A stretch of 52,000 nt of DNA. Origin: Hoeflea sp. (GTDB taxonomy: Bacteria; Pseudomonadota; Alphaproteobacteria; Rhizobiales; Rhizobiaceae). This document shows positions 7,708 to 17,198 of this stretch, one piece after another. The DNA is taken from contig JAHRFE010000044.1 of the NCBI GenBank assembly GCA_019084245.1, positions 1 through 52,000 of the forward strand, in the 5' to 3' direction. The notes under the pieces were generated by a model, which was not told the origin of the DNA, did no database searches, and was given only the letters and a program-made list of their open reading frames with translations. Numbering within the stretch: position 1 is the stretch's first letter; each line of letters starts with the position of its first letter. The position numbers and the translations under genes are program-made.

Positions 7708-8130
7708 ATGACTGAAACAACCAAAGACAACGGCGCTGATCTTCTCATCGAGTTGACGGCTGAAATTGTTGCGGCTTATGTAAGCAACAATTCTGTTGCG
7801 GCAAATGATCTGCCAAATGTGATCACCCAGGTACATGCCGCGCTTGGCGGCACAGCAATGCCCGTCGAAGAAGTTTTGGAGAAGCAGAAACCTGCCGTTA
7901 CGGTACGGCGTTCGATCCAGAACGACCACCTGATCTGTCTGGAGGACGGACAGCAATTCAAGTCACTCAAGCGCCACCTGATGACTCATCACGGACTGAC
8001 TCCTGAGCAATATCGTGAAAAATGGGAACTGGCCGCCGACTACCCGATGGTTGCGCCAGCCTATGCCGAGGCGCGCTCGCGGCTTGCAAAGGAAATGGGC
8101 CTTGGCCAGAAGCGCAAGAGGGGCAAGTAA
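7708..8130 (+). CDS. mucR: MucR/Ros-family zinc-finger transcriptional regulator
   Basis: The 140-residue protein has the full-family length. The N-terminal helical oligomerisation region (about 8-60) contains [15 protein letters not shown]. The alphaproteobacterial zinc finger follows: Cys in [21 protein letters not shown] with the two spaced histidines, then [22 protein letters not shown]. MucR proteins bind AT-rich targets and act as nucleoid-associated regulators of exopolysaccharide, motility and cell-cycle genes. It is separated from the frameshifted gene by 99 bases. A Lys/Arg-rich tail (KRKRGK) ends the protein. Rhizobial genomes usually carry several paralogs, and this may be an accessory copy. 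Confidence 0.9.
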   Translation: MTETTKDNGADLLIELTAEIVAAYVSNNSVAANDLPNVITQVHAALGGTAMPVEEVLEKQKPAVTVRRSIQNDHLICLEDGQQFKSLKRHLMTHHGLTPEQYREKWELAADYPMVAPAYAEARSRLAKEMGLGQKRKRGK

Positions 8131-8271
8131 TCCCGGGTCGGTTGCTGATTTCTTGACCAAGGTTTGGAGGTCAACCCTGAACCGAGCGAGATACCAGAAG
8201 CCGTCGCTGCGCTGGTGCTTTCATCCCGCTGTTGGACCGGATGCAGTTATAAGTGACTACTTTGGCAGTTT

Positions 8272-8583
8272 TCATCTAGGGTCTAAACGGCAGTAAATTT
8301 CACTGAGCGTCCGCAGCATTTTCAGCACGGCTTCGGATTTGATTGAATAGTAGATCGCCTGGGCATCGCGGCGGGTCTTGACAAGGTCGCGGGCCCTCAT
8401 TTTGGCAAGGTGCTGAGAAAGAGCCGACTGGCTCAGATCAACTTTCTCAGCAAGAACGCTGACCTGCATCTCGCCCCTGGCTAGATTGCAAAGAATCAAC
8501 ATCCGCTTCTGATTTCCCATCGTGGCCAAAAGGGTGGCGGCTTCCTCGGAGTGCGGTTCCAACCGTTGGGAATCAATCAACAT
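8272..8583 (-). CDS. ArsR/SmtB-family regulator, NolR-like
   Basis: The 103-residue winged-helix protein contains MGNQKRMLILCNLARGEMQVSVLAEKVDLSQSALSQHLAKMRARDLVKTRRDAQAIYYSI. This is very like rhizobial NolR across the recognition helix (SQSALSQHLAKLRA) and wing (RRDAQTIYY). The cysteine pairs that bind metals in ArsR proper are absent; only single, separated cysteines occur. A global repressor role like NolR is therefore more likely than metal sensing. It starts at the ATG at 8583 with a long AT-rich upstream region. Confidence 0.82.
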   Translation of the reverse strand: MLIDSQRLEPHSEEAATLLATMGNQKRMLILCNLARGEMQVSVLAEKVDLSQSALSQHLAKMRARDLVKTRRDAQAIYYSIKSEAVLKMLRTLSEIYCRLDPR

Positions 8584-8737
8584 AATTCTTTCGTCATTTT
8601 CCGGACACGGTATGGCTCGATAAGGCCAAGGTTGGTCCTCTTAAGCAGCTAAATCTATCGCTTCTTAACCCAAAAAGTCCTAATATTTTACGTTGCTAAT
8701 CTAAGCTCGCATACGCATAGGCAGATGTATGGAATAC

Positions 8738-8903
8738 GGGACTGATTTCGACGGGTTTCCGATGGCAGAAACGCGGTCCCCTCTACCGCTGGCGCAACCT
8801 ACTGCGAAGGTTACTTCCGCTTACGCGCGGCGGTGAAACAAACTTGAACCACACCAACGAGGCTGGCTATCGAACGGCAGCTAGCCGCCCATTTTCGAGG
8901 CGG
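8738..8903 (+). ncRNA. Structured RNA candidate, tmRNA-like at its 5' end
   Basis: This gene-free stretch folds on paper into several helices. GGGAC (8738-8742) pairs with GTCCC (8776-8780), enclosing GTTTC/GAAAC (8755-8759 with 8768-8772). AACCT/AGGTT pair at 8796/8808, GGCTGGC with GCTAGCC at 8861/8880, and CCGCC with GGCGG at 8885/8899. GATTTCGACGGG (8744-8755) recalls the conserved tmRNA 5' element, and GGGTTCAAG occurs at 8920. However, no clear acceptor stem, CCA end or in-frame tag stop is found, and alphaproteobacterial tmRNA is normally two-piece and permuted. It lies just upstream of a tyrosine recombinase. It may be a decayed tmRNA or attachment-site remnant, or another RNA. Confidence 0.35.
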
Positions 8904-9032
8904 CGGCCGCGAAAGTTGTGGGTTCAAGCATACCCGAAGCGGCAATTGCCAAAGCCACACAGGAAACCGTAGAATTTGCGGCCAGCATTCGGCTGGAGCT
9001 GCGGACGGTAGGGTAGGCTTGGAGGAATTGCC

Positions 9033-9665
9033 ATGTCTGCTTCGAACCTACCTATGGTCATACCCTCAAGGAGGGCTTGGAACAACGGGCGCATCATTGG
9101 CCAGAAACGCCCACTGCTGCCTAAGCATGTCTGGGCGATCCGCGTGCGCCTCGAACTGGCAAATTCTGTCCGCGACCTGGCGCTCTTCAATCTGGCCATC
9201 GACAGCAAACTCAGAGGTTGCGATCTTGTCAAATTGAAAGTGACGGATGTTTGTGCATCCGGGACCATCAAGGAACGAACGTCAATCCTGCAAAGCAAGA
9301 CCAGAACTCCGGTCCGGTTTGAGATTACCGAAGGGTCCAGAAAGGCCCTCGCAGACTGGATTAATGATCCGCAAATGCGTGGGCATGATCATCTTTGGCC
9401 TGGGCGAGTGCATGATCGGCTGCACATATCGACTCGTCAATATGCGCGTCTGCTCAAGAACTGGGTGTGTTCCATCGGTCTCGAACCAAGCGCCTACGGC
9501 ACACATTCAATGCGGCGGACGAAGGTCGCTCAGATACACAAGAAGACTGGCAACCTTCGTGCCGTTCAGCTCCTGCTGGGACATACGAAGATGGATAGCA
9601 CCGTTCGGTATCTCGGAGTCGACCTAGAGGATGCGCTGACGATCTCAGAAGCTGTTGAGATTTAG
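9033..9665 (+). CDS. Solitary tyrosine recombinase (phage-integrase family)
   Basis: The 210-residue protein consists almost entirely of the catalytic domain. Visible active-site residues are Arg in SKLRGCDLVKL, HxxR in HSMRRTK, His in LLGHTKMDSTVRYLGV and the nucleophile Tyr in the same motif. The usual N-terminal core-binding domain is nearly missing, which is normal for this compact group found singly in many Proteobacteria. GGAGGA precedes the ATG at 9033. There is no excisionase or cargo beside it. A hairpin follows 10 bases after the stop. The adjacent structured RNA upstream could be its attachment site, but this is inference. Confidence 0.9.
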   Translation: MSASNLPMVIPSRRAWNNGRIIGQKRPLLPKHVWAIRVRLELANSVRDLALFNLAIDSKLRGCDLVKLKVTDVCASGTIKERTSILQSKTRTPVRFEITEGSRKALADWINDPQMRGHDHLWPGRVHDRLHISTRQYARLLKNWVCSIGLEPSAYGTHSMRRTKVAQIHKKTGNLRAVQLLLGHTKMDSTVRYLGVDLEDALTISEAVEI

Positions 9666-9674
9666 ACGACCAAA

Positions 9675-9696
9675 GGGCCGACGCTATCGTCGGCCC
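9675..9696 (+). terminator. Hairpin after the recombinase gene
   Basis: GGGCCGAC (9675-9682) pairs perfectly with GTCGGCCC (9689-9696) 10 bases after the recombinase stop. No T-run follows, so termination would be weak or need Rho. Confidence 0.45.
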
Positions 9697-9826
9697 ATAC
9701 TACTCGCCGACATCCATTCCCGCTCTTGCGGCCCTTCGGAGGGGCTCGATACAAGCTTGTTCCGAAATTTGACTGTTCCGAAGAGGCGGCGCAAGTTGGT
9801 GCAAAACTGGGAATGGGAATGAATTA

Positions 9827-10240
9827 TTGCGATATGTTGGATTTTCTGTAGGCACCACGGCGGACACCGTCAACTTGTTAGCGCTACGCGTCCGAACTCA
9901 TCTCTGCCAAATTGTCGGGCAGGCGACTCCGATCACCTATCAAGCTCTTGCCACAGCCTTGGACCTATCGCCGCCGAATACGATTCACCAGCTCACAGTG
10001 GCACTGGAATACCTGATGGAGGAGGATGCCGTCGCCTCCCACCCGTTAATCGCCGCTCTTGTAGTAAGCAGGGCACGTGGAGGATTGCCCGCACTAGGCT
10101 TTTTTGACTGCGCGCGGCGCGTTGGGCGCTTTGACGGCGACCCTCTGGGACCCGACGCCACAGCGTTTTACGCGGCGGAGTTCAGTGCGGCTGTCGAGTT
10201 CTGGAGTTCGGCTGCCGAAGTCGTGACGGCGGATACTTAG
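9827..10240 (+). CDS. Conserved hypothetical protein
   Basis: The 137-residue frame contains TPITYQALATALDLSPPNTIHQLTVALEYLMEEDAVASHPLIAALVVSRARGGLPALGFF. It is a short helical protein with an HTH-like ITYxxLAxxL segment and a conserved VSRARGGLPxxGFF block that recurs in alphaproteobacterial hypothetical proteins. The ending (FYAAEFSAAVEFW) is amphipathic. The longest frame starts at a TTG at 9827. No strong ribosome binding site marks the start, and a start further in, before RVRTHLC, is possible. No function can be assigned. Confidence 0.55.
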   Translation: MRYVGFSVGTTADTVNLLALRVRTHLCQIVGQATPITYQALATALDLSPPNTIHQLTVALEYLMEEDAVASHPLIAALVVSRARGGLPALGFFDCARRVGRFDGDPLGPDATAFYAAEFSAAVEFWSSAAEVVTADT

Positions 10241-10467
10241 GTCAAGCATTCATCCTGAACATGTGGCTTGGAAACCGCATTTGACCTACCTGAAGGAGGC
10301 GCTCGGACCATAGCGACAAAAGCCCGGCCTATATCCCTCCTGCCTATAACGCGTGTCATTCGATATCAAACGATTGGGACATTACGAGTAAAAACGGCCC
10401 CTCCCCGAAAGCAAATCTTCAGAACTACGTGCAATGCTGGACCATTATCGGGAACTGGATAGCTTGA

Positions 10468-11778
10468 ATGGTTAAACGGACAACAGTGGCTGATAGTCCG
10501 TCCATTGCGGCAGATCGGGCCTATCTCGGCGTTCAAGACGATCCTGCCATCATAGCGGAAGTGGAGCGGCTTCTGTCCCGTCGTACGCGCGACATCCGCC
10601 TCAATGACGAGATCAACCGGCTGTTCAGGGAGCGCATTTGGCCCCAGACGGCCAAGATCATTCGCGCGTGGATGATCTGGGTGGCCATTCTGGGAGTGCT
10701 GACCTTGGCACTCAATATGCTGTTGCTTCCACCAGAAGTTTCGAAATCCATGGTACTGCCAAGTGCGATGCTTTCTCCCATCGCCCTTGCCGTGGCTGTG
10801 GTGTGGCGAAGGCCGCGCGCGCCCTGGGTGCAAGGAAGCCTGCTGATCGCGGGCGTTTTTGCCATTCTTCTATCGGTCGCAATGGTTGGCGTCAGTGCCG
10901 GTGGAGAATTCTACGAACGGCATTTGAACATTATGCTGTTCGTGGCGATAACCGCCATCATCATCTTTGGGATTCCATTGGCATGGACGGTGATCATCGC
11001 CGCCCTGGCACTCTGCCTCTATTTTGTCTTTCAGCTGACAAACCCGTCGCTCGAATTGGGGAGTGCATTGGCTTCGGCGCTGTTTTTCACCACGGGTGTC
11101 TTCGCCACCGTTGCGGCTCGGCGCAACATGACGATTCTGGCTCAGAAAACATTCCTCTTTGAGCTGCGGGATAGGCGCAGAGTTTCCGAACTGGCTGAAG
11201 TCAACGATCGGCTGGAGTACCTGGCAAGGACCGATCCGCTGACTGGTCTCGCCAACCGGCGATGGATGACAGAAACCATCGACCACCTCTGGGACAAGGG
11301 CAAAAAGACCCCCGAACGTGTCGCAATGCTGATGTGCGACATCGACGAGTTCAAAAAGCTAAACGATCATTTAGGGCATGCTGAAGGTGATCGATGTCTG
11401 GTCCAGGTCGCCGGCATTATCCAAAAACATGTAAGGCGCAGTCTTGATCATGTTGCGCGCTACGGCGGCGAAGAGTTTCTAGTGATCCTTCCAGGAATGA
11501 GCGAGAAGGAAGCCCTATGCGTGGCCGAGCGGGTCCGTGAAAATGTCGAAGCGGCAGCTTTGCCCAATCCGACGTCTCGCGTATCCCGATACGTCACCTT
11601 GAGCATTGGGATCGCAGTTCAAGGGCCAGATGGCGAAAACCACACATCGGAACAACTGCAGCGCAACGCGGACGCTGCACTCTACCGAGCCAAACAATCC
11701 GGACGAAATCGAGTGGTCATCCATTCACCGGCGACATCAAGCCACGATGATATCGCGGAGCGAAATACCATACGGTAG
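10468..11778 (+). CDS. Membrane diguanylate cyclase (GGDEF)
   Basis: The 436-residue protein has about six transmembrane helices between residues 55 and 225, a short coiled linker (RRRVSELAEVNDRLEYLA) and a complete GGDEF domain (about 250-425). The signature is GGEEF in ARYGGEEFLVI, with the metal-binding Asp in CDIDEFKKLND. An I-site RxxD (RSLD) lies five residues upstream of GGEEF, so product inhibition by c-di-GMP is expected. The enzyme makes c-di-GMP from two GTP. The membrane part may sense an unknown signal. The sequence after its stop, and its last 34 codons, are duplicated at 210-425. The start is the ATG at 10468 with a weak ribosome binding site. Confidence 0.92.
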   Translation: MVKRTTVADSPSIAADRAYLGVQDDPAIIAEVERLLSRRTRDIRLNDEINRLFRERIWPQTAKIIRAWMIWVAILGVLTLALNMLLLPPEVSKSMVLPSAMLSPIALAVAVVWRRPRAPWVQGSLLIAGVFAILLSVAMVGVSAGGEFYERHLNIMLFVAITAIIIFGIPLAWTVIIAALALCLYFVFQLTNPSLELGSALASALFFTTGVFATVAARRNMTILAQKTFLFELRDRRRVSELAEVNDRLEYLARTDPLTGLANRRWMTETIDHLWDKGKKTPERVAMLMCDIDEFKKLNDHLGHAEGDRCLVQVAGIIQKHVRRSLDHVARYGGEEFLVILPGMSEKEALCVAERVRENVEAAALPNPTSRVSRYVTLSIGIAVQGPDGENHTSEQLQRNADAALYRAKQSGRNRVVIHSPATSSHDDIAERNTIR

Positions 11779-12266
11779 TTGAGTGCAAACGACCGGATTG
11801 GGGGCGCAAAGCGAAAATGATTTCTGCTTCCCGGCAGGGAGGGGACAAGCAGGTTTACGAATGCTCGTCGGCAAACTGGACGTTGACCTACATCGCGTGC
11901 GGCGAAACTCTCGGCCCAAGCAGTCCTCGGAACAACTCCAAAACTTATTCACATTTCGAGTTCAAGATGCCCAGTCGTCAGAAACTTCGGACCCGAAGCC
12001 AGCGGTTGCATATGCTTGTCGACAGGATGTACCCCTTAGCAAATTGGAAGGACTTCTGCGCATCTGTCGCGAAAGTCCGTTTTCCGCCCGCTTGAGAACA
12101 CTGCTGGATTCAGTCGCGCAGGAGTTCTCGGCCCAAGGATGAAGCCGCTCGCGCGGCAGTGGAGCCCGTGGTGAGTGTCCTGCACTGATCTGAACTCCGT
12201 GCATTTGAGAATGGGGTGTTCTGCCTGGCGATTGGGGTCTTCTCAATCATCAGACAGGAGGTTGCC
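11779..12266. other. Gene-poor spacer with repeat fragments
   Basis: The first ~110 bases are the partner of the duplicated spacer at 312-425, and 12078-12135 is a dispersed-repeat copy. The stretch TGAGAATGGGGTGTTCT upstream of 12267 resembles the leader of integrase genes associated with IS91-type elements. Open frames here lack ribosome binding sites and recognisable similarity. Confidence 0.5.
12078..12135 (+). repeat. Dispersed repeat copy D (CGTTTTCCGCCC...TCGGCCCA)
   Basis: A 58-base unit with the same two end blocks as copies B and C but a longer, diverged middle. Confidence 0.5.
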
Positions 12267-12356
12267 ATGACGGAGGAGAGAACCACGCCGCAGCGCGAGC
12301 GGATGATCGAAGACATGCGCATTCGCGGGATGGGCGACAAATCAGATGATCGCTAA
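12267..12356 (+). pseudogene. Truncated N-terminus of a tyrosine-type integrase
   Basis: AGGAGG lies directly upstream of the ATG at 12267. The frame encodes 29 residues before TAA: RERMIEDMRIRGMGDKS matches the N-terminal start of the short XerC-like integrases that accompany IS91-type transposases (typically RRRMIEDMxxRNMSP). The remaining ~250 residues are missing. This is a relict of a mobile element, and its intact ribosome binding site suggests recent decay. Family recognition is from the short motif only. Confidence 0.6.
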
Positions 12357-12446
12357 TTAGATTTTTTCTAAGTTCCTTAAGCCGATAGTGACATTTCATG
12401 TTGTACTTGTTTGTTTGAGTTAATCCAACACAAACGAGGTCCCACA

Positions 12447-13541
12447 ATGACCAAGTTACCATTGTTGAAGAAAATTTCCGAACTGACCCGTAGCAAGGAC
12501 GGAAACTTCGCCATGATGGCCGGAATTTTGGTGCCCGTGCTTTTCATGGCCGGAAGCTTCGCTCTTGACACCACCAATACGCTGTCAATGAAGACGCGTT
12601 TGCAGAACGCTGTCGACAGCGCCGCGTTGGCGACTGCGACACGGCTCTACAAGGAAGACAATCTCAGCATCGCGGATGCTAAGGCCTTTGCCGCGGACTT
12701 CCTGCAGGGTCAGGTAGAAGAAGACAAGTCTGCATTTTCCGACTTTTCGATTTCGCCAGCGATCACCATCACCAAGGTCGTCGACAATGGCCGCACCATC
12801 TGGCAGGTGGCAATTGCCGTGACCGGAACGCACGAAGCAACGCAGATGGCTCGCCTGATGGGTCGGGACAAACTGAGCGTCAGCGTGGCGGGTAAATCTG
12901 AAAGCGGGTCTGCGTCGTCGCAAGGCTCCATCTCCATGGCATTGGTGCTTGACCAGTCAGGATCAATGGATTGGACGCTTGACGGACAAAAGAAGATTAA
13001 CGTGCTCAAGACCGCAGTTTTCGGCTTGGTCCAGCAGTTCAAAAAAGTTGACCCCAAAGGTGACTATATTCGACTCGGCTCGGTCAGTTACAACTCTGCC
13101 GTGACCGGAAAACAGAACATAACCTGGAATATTGACTCGGTACGCAGTTTCGTCGGTAATTTAGGTGCAACTGGTGGAACGGATTCAACGGATGCTTTCA
13201 AATGGGGGTACCATAAAATCAATTCCCCGACCGAAACAACCGAACACAACACAAGAACAGGTCAGGAACCAGAGCGGATAATTGTTTTCATGACCGATGG
13301 TGACAACAATCATTATTCCGCCGATACATCGACAAAATTGCTTTGTGATAAGGCAAAGGCAGACGGGCTCACTGTTTACACGGTTGCGTTCGCCGCACCT
13401 GATCGTGGCAAGAAACTTCTGTCCTATTGCGCCGACCAGCCTGAGCACTACTTCGACGCAAAGAACAGCCAAGAGCTAATAGACGCCTTCAAAAACATCG
13501 GTGAACAGACTTCAGAAGTCGTTTCGCGGATCACTCAGTAG
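12447..13541 (+). CDS. TadG-like pilus-assembly protein with vWA domain
   Basis: The 364-residue protein starts with a TadE/G-type membrane anchor: a basic tip, then FAMMAGILVPVLFMAGSFALDTTN, followed by RLQNAVDSAALATAT, the signature of Flp-pilus-associated proteins. A von Willebrand A domain occupies about 165-350, with the metal-ion site DQSGS (DxSxS), the TGGTDS threonine and the FMTDGDN aspartate. Such proteins localise to the inner membrane and periplasm and help assemble tight-adherence pili or bind surfaces. No other tad/cpa gene is near, so it is an orphan copy. The ATG at 12447 with upstream GAGGT is preferred over an in-frame ATG at 12411. Confidence 0.85.
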   Translation: MTKLPLLKKISELTRSKDGNFAMMAGILVPVLFMAGSFALDTTNTLSMKTRLQNAVDSAALATATRLYKEDNLSIADAKAFAADFLQGQVEEDKSAFSDFSISPAITITKVVDNGRTIWQVAIAVTGTHEATQMARLMGRDKLSVSVAGKSESGSASSQGSISMALVLDQSGSMDWTLDGQKKINVLKTAVFGLVQQFKKVDPKGDYIRLGSVSYNSAVTGKQNITWNIDSVRSFVGNLGATGGTDSTDAFKWGYHKINSPTETTEHNTRTGQEPERIIVFMTDGDNNHYSADTSTKLLCDKAKADGLTVYTVAFAAPDRGKKLLSYCADQPEHYFDAKNSQELIDAFKNIGEQTSEVVSRITQ

Positions 13542-13718
13542 AGTGAAAGGCGGCTGTGGCGAAAACCGCTACTCCAAGTGTCATTCCTAGCCGTTAGCCC
13601 GTTCGGACAGCGCCGTGAGATAGACAGCGATCGCATTCCGGTCGCGGCTTTTTATGGTGCCATGTTTTCCTGCACTAGCAATCATTGGCTGCCATTTGTG
13701 TTGATGTTCGCGAAGGGC

Positions 13719-13730
13719 CGCTTTCCGCCC
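13719..13730 (+). repeat. Dispersed repeat fragment, CGCTTTCCGCCC copy E
   Basis: Exact 12-base core of the family, preceded by CGCGAAGGGC. The preceding GCGAA is shared with copies C and D. The TCGGCCCA tail is missing. Confidence 0.45.
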
Positions 13731-13936
13731 TGTCAGGACCTTCGCACCGAGCGGGTGAATGGCTGCATGCGGGAATTGAGGTCAGAATCGTAACACACAT
13801 CGGGGCGCAAAGCTGCCGTTCAGTATGAGTTCAGCGAGCTGTCGGTTGCCCGAATGCTCGTTAATCGGGCGCGTCGCGCCCGTGTTTTGGAGCAACAAGC
13901 GAAAGGGCCTGATCCGGCCGCGAGAGACCTCTCACC

Positions 13937-14018
13937 AGCCCCTTCCCACAGGTGGGAGGGGCTTGAGCCGGCATCTGCCGCTCTCGACATATCGAAATTT
14001 CAACCTGTTGAAATGTCG
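13937..14018. repeat. Two intergenic hairpins (RIME-like element part)
   Basis: AGCCCCTTCCCAC (13937-13949) pairs with GTGGGAGGGGCT (13952-13963), apart from one bulged base. ATTTCAAC-CT-GTTGAAAT (13997-14014) is a perfect palindrome within a CGACAT/ATGTCG dyad (13985-14018). Composite hairpins like this occur between genes in rhizobial genomes as short non-autonomous repeats. Confidence 0.55.
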
Positions 14019-14047
14019 GCATTATCATCTTGAGGATGGCGGCCTTT

Positions 14048-14172
14048 GATCTCCCCCCTTGCGGGGGAGATGTCACGAAGTGACAGAGGGGGGTGAAGCC
14101 CCGCATTCCGTGATTGCCGCATTACCCCCCTCTGTCGGCTACGCCGACATCTCCCCCGCAAGGGGGGAGATC
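14048..14172. repeat. 125-bp inverted intergenic repeat (rhizobial palindromic element)
   Basis: The left arm at 14048-14094 and right arm at 14124-14172 are inverted near-copies: GATCTCCCCC...CAGAGGGGGGT against ACCCCCCTCTG...GGGGGGAGATC. Each arm holds its own small hairpins (CTCCCCC/GGGGGAG; GTCAC/GTGAC on the left and GTCGGC/GCCGAC on the right). The unpaired centre is about 29 bases. The layout fits the RIME/palindromic-element class of dispersed rhizobial repeats. It abuts the end of the gene at 14201 and could serve as its transcription terminator. Confidence 0.75.
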
Positions 14173-14200
14173 AGAGCGTGGCTGCATCGCCCTCAGCCCC

Positions 14201-15847
14201 TCACTGCGCCGGCTCGGCCCTTGCCCAGGCATCCAGCGCCTGGTTGAACACCTCGGTGCCGCTGGCGCCCTTTTCCAGCGTGATCAGGGCTTGCCTGCCA
14301 TTGGCGTAGACCACCGGGATGTCGATCCAGTTGCGCTGGCGCAGCAGGTCGGTGTTCGCGTCGCGGGCCTCCTGGAGGTCGTTGAGCGCCACCATGTAGA
14401 AATCCTGGGTGATCTTGGCCGGCACCGCGATCAGCGGATTGCCCTGGTCGGCCTCGGTCTGCTTCATGGCGATGCGCTGCAGCTGGTCGATCGAGCCGCC
14501 CTCGAAATCGGCAGGCAGGGCGAACACCACCTCGACGATGTGGCTGGCGGGCAGCGACGGATCGGTGTTGCGCTTGACGGTGATCAGCGCCGAGAGGCCC
14601 TTTTCGGGATTGTTGATCTCGCCGCGAATGACCTGCTCGTCGGGGCCGTCGCCCGACGGTTCGCTGGCCAGCGTCCAGACCACCGTGCCTTCCTTGACCT
14701 CGAGCGACTGCTGGCCGAGGCGTTCCTCGTAGAGGATCATCTTCTGGGCCACGCCGAGCGGCTGGGCGGCCGGTGTGGCGTCTTCGGACGCGGCCGGGGT
14801 CTCCGTGGGGGCTTGGGCCGCGGTTTCAGGGGCCGCGCCGTCATCGGTGAGTTCGGCGACCGAGCGGCCTTCGACGGTGTCGTCAGGCGCGGGACCGGGC
14901 GCCGGGCCGGGATCGACTTCGGTGCCGTCGGGATTGAGCCGCTGGGTGAACTTGGCGTCGTCCTCGGCGGCGGTTTCGGCAACAGCCAGCTCTGTCGGGG
15001 ACGGTTCCTCGGCAGCGGGCTCTTCGGCCGCGGGGTCCGGGGTGACCGCCGCGGTGTCCTGCGCAGGCGCGGTCTCCTCGTCGACCACCGGCGTGTCGAT
15101 GGCGCTGGGGCCGATCATGGCGGTCAGCGTGTCCTTGTAGACCCAGCCGCCATAGGCCACGGCGCCCAGCAGCAGAAGCAGCACGAGCACGACGAGACCC
15201 TTGCCGCGGCTTGCGCGATTGCCATTGGAACCCCTGCCCTTTTCCGTGGCCTTGCCGCGCGCCGGTTCGCTTGAACGCGACGCCCACTCCGACCGGCCGG
15301 GCGCCTGGCCCAGGCCGAAGGCCTCGTCATGGGCCTCGCCGACAAGATCGGACGGGCGGGACGCGGGCTCCGCCGGCGCCGAGACCCGAGGCGGGGCTGC
15401 GACCGGGGCTGCGGCTGGAGCGTCGATCCGCTCACGCTCGATATAGACCGGTTCGGGCGGGGCCTGCGGCGTGCGGGGCGGCGCGGGCGGGGACACTGGC
15501 TGCTGCGCGGGGGTCGGGGGCTGCGGCGCGGGGGACGGCGGCTGCGGCGCGGGCTCATCGAGCACCGGGCTCTTCTCGACCAGGGATTCGAGCTCGGCCA
15601 TCAGCGCGTCGGTCTCGTCCGCGTCCGCCGGAAGCGCCTCGGCATGCTCGCTCTCGACCTCGTCGATGGCAAGATCGAGCTTGTCGAGCTGCCGCGCGAT
15701 CACCTCGTCGGACGGCGGCGGATTGATCGCCTCGAGCTGGCGGCGGATGGCGGCGCGCGCCTTGCTGTAGACCTTGCTCCGGTTCTCCGGCGTGTTCTCG
15801 GGCAGATTGTCCACTGCCTTCCGGATGACTGCTACAAAATCCGCCAT
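14201..15847 (-). CDS. Membrane-anchored Pro/Ala-rich hypothetical protein
   Basis: The 548-residue protein has four regions. The N-terminal charged helical part (about 1-90; FVAVIRKAVDNLPEN, RAAIRRQLEAINPP) is cytoplasmic. A low-complexity Pro/Ala linker covers about 95-165. One transmembrane helix lies at about 217-237 (LVVLVLLLLLGAVAYGGWVY). After an acidic Ala/Pro spacer, a C-terminal periplasmic domain of about 170 residues begins near MILYEERLG and ends ALDAWARAEP. Proteins with this layout sit beside purA in Rhizobiaceae and have no known function; a link to envelope organisation is a guess. The start ATG at 15847 is 52 bases after the purA stop. Confidence 0.75.
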   Translation of the reverse strand: MADFVAVIRKAVDNLPENTPENRSKVYSKARAAIRRQLEAINPPPSDEVIARQLDKLDLAIDEVESEHAEALPADADETDALMAELESLVEKSPVLDEPAPQPPSPAPQPPTPAQQPVSPPAPPRTPQAPPEPVYIERERIDAPAAAPVAAPPRVSAPAEPASRPSDLVGEAHDEAFGLGQAPGRSEWASRSSEPARGKATEKGRGSNGNRASRGKGLVVLVLLLLLGAVAYGGWVYKDTLTAMIGPSAIDTPVVDEETAPAQDTAAVTPDPAAEEPAAEEPSPTELAVAETAAEDDAKFTQRLNPDGTEVDPGPAPGPAPDDTVEGRSVAELTDDGAAPETAAQAPTETPAASEDATPAAQPLGVAQKMILYEERLGQQSLEVKEGTVVWTLASEPSGDGPDEQVIRGEINNPEKGLSALITVKRNTDPSLPASHIVEVVFALPADFEGGSIDQLQRIAMKQTEADQGNPLIAVPAKITQDFYMVALNDLQEARDANTDLLRQRNWIDIPVVYANGRQALITLEKGASGTEVFNQALDAWARAEPAQ

Positions 15848-15899
15848 GATTTACCCTGGTTTGATTCGTCAAGCGCTGTAATCGCGCATTCGAGCTAAC

Positions 15900-17198
<1,299 letters not shown>

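Larger units (their letters stand above)
13542..14200. other. Non-coding repeat-rich border between accessory and core DNA
   Basis: This stretch contains dispersed-repeat copy E (13719), a GC-rich hairpin (13937-13963), a smaller dyad (13985-14018) and a 125-bp inverted repeat (14048-14172). Short open frames are present but none has a ribosome binding site or protein-like composition. Confidence 0.6.

Noticed and set aside
8738-8930. Firm call of ssrA (tmRNA)
   Set aside because: The TTCGACGGG block alone is insufficient; no acceptor stem, CCA end or in-frame tag was found, so it was kept as a low-confidence structured RNA.
11783-12142. Open frame of 119 codons after the diguanylate cyclase
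   Set aside because: It covers the duplicated spacer and a dispersed repeat copy, lacks a ribosome binding site and has no recognisable domain.
14114-15274. Long plus-strand open frame opposite the Pro/Ala-rich gene
   Set aside because: It is antisense to the 14201-15847 gene, has Arg/Gly-rich low-complexity composition typical of GC-rich shadows, and no ribosome binding site.
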